A stretch of 64,000 nucleotides of DNA from Chaetorhynchus papuensis (taxonomy: Eukaryota > Chordata > Aves > Passeriformes > Rhipiduridae), in assembly GCA_013396525.1 (NCBI GenBank), contig VWYX01000254.1, positions 310,001-374,000 of the forward strand, read 5' to 3'. The position numbers and the translations under genes are program-made. Below are positions 56,330 through 64,000 of the stretch, in pieces. The notes under the pieces are model-generated. The model was given only the letters and a program-made list of their open reading frames with translations, made no database searches and was not told the origin of the DNA. The number at the start of each line of letters is the position of its first letter. Positions within the stretch are counted from its first letter, which is position 1.

Positions 56330-56555
56330 GAGCGAAAGCCATCCACAGGCTGTGCAGGCAACCCCTCGGTCTCCCTCCTTCTTCTACCGAGTGTTACGAG
56401 CAGCTTTGCCTCTCCAGTTGTTCTTCCTGCTGCTTTTGCTCCTGGCCTGCATGATCCCCTCCTCTGAGGAAGACTACAGCTGCACCCAGGCCAACAACTT
56501 CGCCCGCTCCTTCTACCCCATGCTGCGCTACACCAACGGCCCCCCCCCGACCTAG
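56330..56555 (+). CDS. SYNE2: SYNE2 terminal exon W35, KASH domain
   Basis: Completes the split Arg codon. The linker SESHPQAVQATPRSPSFFYR leads to VLRAALPLQLFFLLLLLLAC, the transmembrane anchor. The luminal KASH peptide follows: IPSSEEDYSCTQANNFARSF, then YPMLRYTNGPPPT and TAG at 56553-56555. The final PPPT is the residue set that docks in the SUN trimer groove, and the Cys in DYSCT is the one known to form a disulfide with SUN proteins. The PPPT end and CTQANN mark nesprin-2. The anchor has two Phe where mammals have Leu. Confidence 0.98.
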
Positions 56556-57440
56556 GGCACCCTGCAGTCACACCAAAACACTCCTGGGTGGTGCTTTTTT
56601 TTTTCTCCATGCTGCTCTGGCACCAATCAAGCAGCGAATTTCACATCTCAAAATGTATATCTTGACAAAATTTCAGCGTTTTTTTTTTTTGTACGGAAAA
56701 CAAAACTTTTTCTATAGTTTTTTTTTTTAAACTGTAAGCAACACACTTTGTACTTTGATGCAATAGATACACTATTTTATAGGGGCAGTGCTCTTTATGC
56801 TTGCAAGGTGTTTGGATACTGAGTTCTTAGATGCAGAAACGACATCACAGTAATCTTAAACATAGCAGTCTGTCTTGGGTTAGCATGACAAACAAGCAGG
56901 TGAAGAGGGACTTCATTTAACATGATTTCTGCACACACTTCACGTTACTTGTATCTTTTGGTACTGTAGTCACTTGGTGGAAGCAAAAAAAATTACATAT
57001 TTTTGAATTTTTGTTATTGTATTTCATTCATCTAACACGTTCGATATCATGATGCACATTTGTTTTGTTTGACATAAAGTGTTCTAGTGGTTAGGACTGC
57101 TGTGTTGTCTTTTTATACCACCTTTGAAATAAGGAATTGCTGCATTGCATGGAAATGGTTTATAATGCACATATTTTCTAGATGAACATGATTATGTAGA
57201 CTATCCCTGATGTATACAAATAGTGCAATGACTTTTTTTAATGAAAGATTTTTTTCAGTTTTTAACCTGCTGAATAGTGTACAGTACCTTGGGAGAGAAT
57301 TGTGCATTTTTATAAGCTTTGTTTTTAAAATGAAACTGGCGCTTGGGCAGTGGCTGGAGAAACACTGTGTACAGTCAGCATTGCCACTGCCCCTCAGTTG
57401 TACAGTTTGAGTACTCTTATTAAAATTTTGCCAATGTCTG
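56556..57440 (+). other. SYNE2: SYNE2 3' UTR
   Basis: Sequence from the stop codon to the predicted cleavage site. It is AT-rich with several T runs (for example near 56,680 and 56,720) and no coding signal. The end is set by the poly(A) signal listed separately, and longer 3' UTR forms cannot be excluded. Confidence 0.8.
57419..57424 (+). terminator. SYNE2: polyadenylation signal ATTAAA
   Basis: ATTAAA followed after about 15-40 bp by GT-rich sequence (TGTGGCTGTGTCTAGTGGGG), the expected layout of a cleavage and polyadenylation site. No canonical AATAAA lies in a better position between the stop codon and here. Confidence 0.75.
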
Positions 57441-58974
57441 CAGGACTGTGGCTGTGTCTAGTGGGGGGGACCAGCTTTATGTTCCAGCAGTGCTGCCCCT
57501 TCCACTCCTGGAAGGGTCGATTTCTTTGCCTGCCAATGGAGTGATGCTGGAAGAAGCACAACCACTCCCCTGCTTGTCAGAGCAAGAGATCGCAAATCCA
57601 GCAGTGGGACCTGTGTTCCGTGGCACAGATCCTTTCCTTTGGAACTCTTGGTGATTTCCTGGAGGAAGAATGCAAAGTTGAACGAATTAATGCTTATTAC
57701 TAGTTTGAAATGCTGAACTATTTCCTACCCTGGGACTGATTTTCTGTAGTGGGAGTGCTGGAGTGGGGAAATGCACGTGGAGGAGAGCTCAGTGCAGTAG
57801 TGAGGGGCTTTGGTCAAATGCTTTTTGTGTGAAAATCACCCAGGAATTAGCCACTTTCTGCAGTGCTTGCCCACAGAAAATAAGGTCTCTGATTAGCCTG
57901 TGAGAGTTCTCCCAACCTTTCTATGCTTGTCATCACTGGTGGTTGCTGATTGCCCATCTTCTGGCAGGGGGAGTTAGGAAGCAAACTGCTTTGTCCTGAT
58001 GTTCAGAGAATGGCCAAACCAACAGCTTTTTCCCAGCCATGGTGGCAAACCCACTGGGGTTTATTTTCAGGATAGTAAACTAAACTATTTTCAGGATAGT
58101 AAACTAACTAAGCTGTGTTGAGGTGCCAGACTTGTGCCACAGCACCACCAGCTCTCACACTGGTGGTATATCCCCAGGGAGATGGATCCCCCTCACCTCA
58201 CTGCACACAGGCTCGCCTCTCTCCCTCTGCCATCATTATTTGACACTTTCAAAACAATTACTTTAAGATGGAGTTCATTTAAGTTTCTTAGTCTATAGAA
58301 GTGAGCCAAGTCTAACCATTATTTCAGTGCCAGGTTGTCACAAATACCCATGCAGACCTTTCTGCCAAGAAGTAATAGACAAGGCTGACATGATATTCAG
58401 TTCTTCTTCCATTAAAGAACCTGTGCAGGGGAGAAAAATTGAACAATGTTAAAAGGTCTAAGGAAAATTTCCTAGCCTACAATTTCCTTTCATTATGAAC
58501 AGTTACATCAAATTGTTGAGCTGATGTAATATATAAAAAGAGGAGCTTTCAAGAAATTACCTCAAAATGTCACCAAAAAAAAAAAGTCTGAGAAATAACT
58601 TAAATCTTTTTTCTTCCAAACCTATTTTAAATAGTTTTATTTCCAGTTGATTATAATCTCTGCACTGTAGCCTGACACTGAAGTCTGCTTTAAACAAGAC
58701 ATTTTATATCCCCACCCACTTCTTTGTGTCATCATCTCGCTCAGGACTGGATTGTTGGTGGCCAGGGAAGGAAAAAAAAATATTTAAAAGAGAGGGCAGA
58801 TGCAGTAGTGAGAGCAAGCACAACCCCGTTGTGGTTGTGCACATGCATTGTAGGAATCAAACCAAGCCAAAACTGGTTTTGAGTTGAAATCTTACTTTCT
58901 GGCAGTGAGATGAGGCCTCAGTCTGTTTTCATCTATACCTACCTCCATTCCAGCATAGTCAACAGCAGTAAGAA
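57441..58974. other. intergenic, contains a 24-bp tandem duplication
   Basis: About 1.5 kb downstream of SYNE2 with no coding signal. The only distinct structure is the small tandem duplication at 58062-58108. Confidence 0.7.
58062..58108. repeat. 24-bp tandem duplication (2 copies)
   Basis: The unit TATTTTCAGGATAGTAAACT plus four bases occurs at 58062-58085 and again from 58086, nearly identical through 58108. Confidence 0.93.
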
Positions 58975-59272
58975 TGCTCCAGGGAAACCTAGGAGCAACT
59001 TCTGCTATCTCAAGGGGACCTAAAGGGGACTAGAGAGCTGGAGATGAGCTTTTTACAAGGGGATGGACTGGGAGGATAGAGGGTGATGGCTCTAAACGGA
59101 CAAAGGGCGGGTTTGGATGAGATGTTAGGAAGAAACTCCTTGCTGTGAGGGGGGTGAAGTGCTGGAATAGTCCAGAGAAGCTGTGGCTGCCCCATCCCTG
59201 GGAGCGTTCAAGGCCAGGTTGGATGGGGCTCGGAGCTACCTGGTCTGGTGGAAGGTGTCCCTCAGACACTGA
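58975..59272 (+). mobile_element. CR1 LINE fragment
   Basis: Ordered CR1 landmarks in sense orientation: CAGGGAAACCTAGGAGCAAC, GATGAGATGTTAGGAAGAAA, CCAGAGAAGCTGTGGCTGCC, TTCAAGGCCAGGTTGGATGG, TGGTCTGGTGGAAGGTGTCC. It stops before the terminal octamer, so it is truncated at both ends. Confidence 0.93.
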
Positions 59273-60399
59273 GTACACACATTACATGCTCATGAGACCA
59301 GGCTGAGCTCAGCTACAGGAGAGAAATGAACAAAAATCTGTATATTTACATTTCCTGATGCCTCTTTAGTCAGCTGCACCAATCCACAGCTGAATGAAAC
59401 AGCACCAGACAAATAGCATCAGTCCACAGAGCTGGGGAAAAGGGAGGGGCTGGGGTGTTGTGGGGTTGTTTTCACATTACCATAACAGACATAAAGTGCT
59501 TTAAAAGGCACCACTTTCAGTCGGGAGCCCATTGCAATCTGATGGAGAGAGTGAAATGTTGATAAACTAAAATGACAGGACTCGGAACAAAAAGTTTTGT
59601 GGAAAACGGGCGTAGGAAATGTGCAGTAAGCACTGGTAATGGCTGTGCCAGCTCCTGTGTGACACTGTGATGAGTGAAGAAGGTTTTGTCTGTTGAGGCA
59701 GTAGCAGCAGATGGCATTTTTATAGCGTAGCAATCTTATTTTCTCTGTGCACTTAAAATCGCTGGCACTCAATGCATGAGGAGTGTAGGTGACTCTTAAA
59801 TGTAAAGATGGAGGTAAACAATACACAGGTCATAAATTGAAGTCTTACCTATGGAAGTGTGCCATTTAATGCACCACACTTCAGTTTAGTAGTAAAATAC
59901 TGTGAAAAATTAATGTAAATTACACTTACATTCCATATTTTAGCAATCCACTTGCTTTTCATACTCCCATTTGCAACAGTCTCTTTAGAATTGGTTTAGG
60001 CGCAGGGTCAGCACAACAGATGACCACATCTTAACTGCTTTGCTGACTCATTACCTCACAGTACCTAAGTAATGTCAAACCATTTTTTCTGAGCTGGATG
60101 GTGATGATAGCAAAGGTGTTTCTGTGGCTTCCAGCTCCGAGGGTATGGAAGTGTGAAAAGATGGCCTGGGGTAAAATTAGGGGAAAATGAGAAGTTACGT
60201 TCACATCCCAACCATACAGAAATTATGGGGTGAAATGCAGCTGCTGCTCCCTGGGTGGAACATGGTTGGCATGGTCAAAACTATGCCACAATGAGTCCCC
60301 ACACCCACACTCTGCAGCCAGCACCTGCTAAGGGGATGGAATGGAGGGCGGGGTGGAATGGAGACACCTGGCCAGGCTCTGTAGAAACCCTTGCAGGGA

Positions 60400-60678
60400 G
60401 GGGGGCTCTCCAAGGAGACTTAGAGCAGCTTCCAGTACCTGAAAGGGCTACAACAGAGATGGACTTTTGACAAGGGCTTGGAGTGACAGGGCACTCTGAG
60501 GATGTTGAGACACTGAAACAGGATGCCCAGAGAAGTTGTGGATACTCCTTTCCCAAAAATGTCCAAGGCCAGTTGGATGGAGCTCTGAGCAGCCTGGTCT
60601 GCTGGAAGGTGTCCCTGCCCATGGCAGGGGAGATAATCTTTAAGGTGCCTTCCAACCCAACCCGTGCCATGGTTTTAT
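60400..60678 (+). mobile_element. CR1 LINE 3' fragment
   Basis: Ordered CR1 landmarks: AGCAGCTTCCAGTACCTGAA, GATGCCCAGAGAAGTTGTGG, CAAGGCCAGTTGGATGGAGC, TGGTCTGCTGGAAGGTGTCC, AAGGTGCCTTCCAACCCAAC. It ends near CATGGTTTTATGAC, a degenerate 3' end. Sense orientation. Confidence 0.92.
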
Positions 60679-63600
60679 GACAAAAGTCCAAACAAGACAA
60701 AAATTCTTACCTCAAAAGAAGATGATCGCTGGTGACAGCTCAAATAGGATCAACAGGCAGCTTTCTGGGGTTCGCTGCATTTTTAGGCTCTGCTAAACCA
60801 CAGTAATGATGCAAATACAACAGGTACCTTTCATACTCCCCAGGTCATCAAGAGTAAAATAAAAAATTCCAGCCCTTAAAAGGATGCTCTCCTTTTACCA
60901 CGACGATCCCTATATAGATCTATCATTCAGTCAGCAAGGAATTAACATAATATGACTATGGAAATACACATATTTATTTTAAAAAATCTTCAAGTGCTAC
61001 CTGTCTTAGTTTGTTATTTTATAGCAGCACTTACCCTGTTGGGCACTATCTCGAAGGAGAAAGTTTCAACACATCTACATATCTTTCCCCCACACTCTCT
61101 TCTCTGTCTGGAAACATGACAGCACTAAAAATGGGTAATTTGAAGGAAGACAGAGGTGTGAAAAAGGTCTCACATTCCTGGAGACAAAGCATTTCACCTG
61201 TCTGAAACCATGTTTCTTTAAAAAAAGAGAAAAAAAGGAAAAACAGCCAAGGTTGTTTTACCATCTGGTTCCAGTTGGAGACTTGAGAGAGCAAGTTCAG
61301 GATGTTTTCCTTACGTGTGCTGTTAAGAAGTTTGGCCTTCCTTCCTCCCTTTTGTCATTCCCTTTTTTTTTTTTAGCCCATGGCAACTGTCCCTCCCGCC
61401 TGAGCCAGGTTTGCTCACCTCTGTGAACATCCCAGAACTGCAGCACGATTCCTCCAAGTAGCAGCAGCACCTCTGCCAGGTCCCAGCAGAAGCTGAGTTG
61501 CAGCCAAGCAGTGAAGGAAAGCGATCAAACAGCCCCTCCTCAGAGCCCCTGCAGGTCCCGAGGGCTCCGCTTGTTCCCACTGAGGCTGGAAAAGCCCCCG
61601 ATATCCAAACGGAAATGTGACAGCTCTGCTCAGGGCTGGCAGGGACAGGGATGTGCCCCACACCAGGAATGCAGCATCTGAGAGAGCCTGGGGGATCCAG
61701 ATCCGAGACAAACCCAGCATCTCTCTCAAGAGACCCGGGCAGCCTTGTCCAGCCACTGCCCCACACAGCCCCCTGTGCTGTTGGAGATGTGCATCTCCTC
61801 CTCATCCCAGCATGAGCACAGCTACATTAATCCAGACTCCACAGCTGTTGGCTTTCACTCATTTTAAAACACTGTTAGTAACTTTTAATAAAATTATGTT
61901 CAACAAGACAAAAAGTAGGTTAAAATCACATCATTTTCCTGTTTGCACTGTGCTAACAACAACATATATGAACAACACCACGTGGCACAAAACTGCAGCA
62001 TCGCCCTTTTACAGAGTCAATCCACAGCAAAATTTCTATTTAGAAGGTAATTTCAAGATTTATACCCAGTCTTTCCCATTTTCTCTTCAAAAGGTTTGTT
62101 CCAAGATTGTACATGAATTCAGCACTTTTAAAGCAAAACAAACCAATCACTTAAACATTTATTTGAAAAACTGTATTAAACCAAAAGATTACACAGGATA
62201 AGGAAAATCAGAGAAAGAACACCACACAGGCAAAGAAGCCAAAACACAGTCAAGCCCAAGAAACACTGAGACGGATTTGTTTCACAGCAAAACATCTCTC
62301 AAAATGAAAGTACCAATAAATTCCAGACTGTAGTCACATTTTTTTCCCTTTTTTTCATTGTAAATATTACACTTCTTTAGAAGGACACTGCTGTATTACA
62401 GTTTCTTAAAAACAATAAAAAGGCAGAGAGTAAAAATTTAGATCAGCAGCAGCATCTGGTATAGTACAAGATCAAACAGACAATAGATTTGTGTAACTCA
62501 CTGAAAACTCTTTATGCACCTCCTATAAAAAATACTGCCCTTGGCTTTAAAAAACCACCAAGATTAATGGTTTGACTAATATTCAAAATATGCAAATGGC
62601 ATACTAATCAAAGTCCCTAATGCAAAAGACTTATTGGCTCAAAATAGACTTTTGGTGTGATCCCAATTTATTTCACCATAATGCCCAGAACATGCATGTG
62701 CTATATTTAAATGTTTCCATTTAGAAAGACTGTTGCCAGAATGAATGATGCCACCCTGCTGATCTCTGGGGTCATCAGCCAGGCCATTTAATCAGTTTTT
62801 TTTACTCAGTGCAGCTCAAACACATGCAGAAATCAGCACAAAAAGGAAGTTTAAACCACTACATCTTCAGTGTAATTCAAACAAGTCATCACACTTGCAA
62901 AGCAAAGTAGTGCTTTACATTATCCCCATCTTTACACTACCTTCACATTTACCATTATCCCCATCTTCACATTATCTTTACATTTACCATTATCCCCATC
63001 CTCACATTATCTTCACATTTACCATTATCCCCATCCTCGCTCTTTGAGGGCTCCTATAAAGATATGAAGACCACAGCACAAGGTGCCATGCATGCTGAGA
63101 ACAAGCAAGCAGCAAACCTCAGGGCAGCAGACAAAAACAGATCCCCATCCATGTTCCCATCCAGTGCCTCACCCCCTGCAGGAGGTTTTGGGTGGGCAGG
63201 ACGTTAATTCCACACACCAGTCTAAGGGGTGGGAAGATTTTGTTTCTAGCTGGTTTCACAAGGCCTGATCAGCAGGTCATATACAAATACAAACAGTTAA
63301 TATTCACAGAGCAACCTCTTGTACCTAATTATCAGAATAGATTTAACATCATTAATAAATATATAAAACAACACATTAATCTCACAGACAAAACACGTTT
63401 CAAAGGTCGGCATTGGCTGAAATATCCAGACAATTTGGTTGTTGTTTAAAGCACTGAAGAATTATAAGCAGATGATAATGTGAGTGTTAAGAACAGGCTC
63501 ACAAAATACAAACTTAAGCTCAGTTTAAACTTTCTGCAGAGGCTCTGAACTGACCCTAGAAGCTATTTCAAATGACCTTCAAATGGAGGCCCCTGCAGCC

Positions 63601-64000
63601 ATTGCATATTTGAGAATAAGCTCCTTTACACTGTTGTCTGCATCTTGGCACTTTATCTAGATCAGCTGCAGAGCAGGCATTCCCCAGGGGCCAGCACACA
63701 GAGGTAAACATCTGTCCCAAATGGTGCTGTTCTACATTTCACACCATCCCACGCAGAAAGAGGACATTGTCCAGTCAGTGCTTAGAATTCTTGCTCGGGG
63801 GGAGACAGAGACCAAGGTGCTCTCTCCAAGCTCTGGCACAGGCTTCTTCTGCCATTTCAAGCCTGTCCCTTTACCTCTCCCTCTCAGTTCCGCCTCTGAG
63901 AAGGAGAGGCAGCAATTCCCTGTCCCACAGTGCTGTTCTGAGGCTTGATTTCATAAGGTGCTTTTGCAGAGTCTCAGAAAAGGCACTATAGCAGTGCAGC
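60679..64000. other. intergenic; AT-rich, possible antisense 3' UTR
   Basis: About 3.3 kb with no coding exon recognised on either strand. From about 61,860 to 63,620 it is AT-rich and UTR-like. On the minus strand an ATTAAA lies at 61884-61889. Mammalian synteny predicts ESR2 convergent to SYNE2, but no ESR2 coding sequence (ligand-binding domain end or F domain) is visible, so this stays a guess. Confidence 0.4.
62918..63037. repeat. 35-bp minisatellite, about 3.5 copies
   Basis: Units starting CATTATCCCCATCTTCAC-like begin at 62918, 62953, 62988 and 63023, an exact 35-bp period with a few substitutions. The last copy is partial. The unit itself contains shorter CACATT/ATTATC echoes. Confidence 0.95.

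Larger units (their letters stand above)
176..57440 (+). other. SYNE2: SYNE2 (nesprin-2), 3' part of the gene
   Basis: Nesprin-2 is a tail-anchored outer nuclear membrane protein. Its C-terminal KASH peptide binds SUN proteins in the perinuclear space, while its cytoplasmic spectrin-repeat rod reaches the cytoskeleton, forming a LINC complex. Thirty-four constitutive exons and one cassette exon can be joined here with all phases consistent, giving about 1,861 residues. The N-terminal actin-binding calponin-homology domains and most of the rod lie upstream of the window. Assignment to nesprin-2 rather than nesprin-1 rests on the KASH end (CTQANNFARSFYPM and final PPPT) and on recalled similarity to mammalian nesprin-2 along the chain. 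Seen: exons, phases and motifs. Known: family role. Not done: alignment or transcript support. Confidence 0.96.

Noticed and set aside
56330..56555. Identity as SYNE1 (nesprin-1)
   Set aside because: The end reads CTQANNFARSFYPM...PPPT, the nesprin-2 form; nesprin-1 is known to end PPPL with a different luminal sequence.
61323..61805. Minus-strand open frames as ESR2 C-terminal exon
   Set aside because: The translation shows no nuclear-receptor ligand-binding or F-domain features. It appears to be a GC-rich chance frame.
61617..62201. A 194-codon plus-strand open frame downstream of SYNE2
   Set aside because: No similarity is recognised, and the composition changes halfway from GC-rich to AT-rich without domain structure. 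It looks like chance.
1..64000. CRISPR arrays, operons, tRNA or rRNA genes, integrated phage or prokaryotic elements
   Set aside because: Nothing in the sequence supports them. The window is a spliced vertebrate gene with CR1 repeats.

Overview
This is vertebrate nuclear DNA, and most likely from a bird. Coding sequence occurs as short exons of about 70-280 bp flanked by GT/AG (once GC/AG) splice sites. The dispersed repeats are CR1-type LINE fragments with the typical avian 3' end, and introns are fairly compact. I see no prokaryotic gene organisation.

One gene on the + strand fills positions 176-57,440: the 3' part of SYNE2, which encodes nesprin-2, the giant spectrin-repeat protein of the outer nuclear membrane. 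Thirty-four constitutive coding exons plus one cassette exon can be chained with every splice phase matching. They give about 1,861 residues of continuous C-terminal protein (1,884 with the cassette). Identity rests on the end of the protein: a transmembrane helix, a KASH luminal peptide and the C-terminal residues PPPT, which are typical of nesprin-2 (nesprin-1 ends PPPL). The remainder also resembles mammalian nesprin-2 as I remember it. No alignment could be run.

Layout. Positions 1-26,427 hold 18 exons encoding rod spectrin repeats. Positions 26,428-38,768 form one 12.3 kb intron with a strong CpG island at about 32.56-33.56 kb. Positions 38,769-45,962 encode three complete, strongly conserved spectrin repeats. 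Positions 46,809-49,429 encode a non-helical acidic linker with the conserved LEWDHTGDVGG motif and a 69-bp cassette exon. Positions 51,027-54,757 encode the last two spectrin repeats. Positions 55,385-56,555 encode the juxtamembrane linker, transmembrane segment and KASH peptide. The 3' UTR runs to an ATTAAA signal near 57.42 kb. The last 6.5 kb is intergenic, with CR1 fragments, short tandem repeats and an AT-rich stretch that may be the 3' UTR of a convergent neighbour (ESR2 is expected from mammalian synteny, but none of its coding sequence is visible).

The most interesting signals concern isoforms. (1) The CpG island contains two small ATG-to-donor segments whose phase matches the next exon, which begins exactly at helix A of a spectrin repeat; this suggests an internal promoter for a short KASH-containing nesprin-2 of about 890 residues. 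(2) A CpG-rich stretch around 21.15-21.87 kb holds an in-frame upstream acceptor and a long open frame running into an exon. (3) There is a conserved 23-residue cassette exon. (4) One intron has a GC-AG boundary. I found no evidence of a wholly new biological system.
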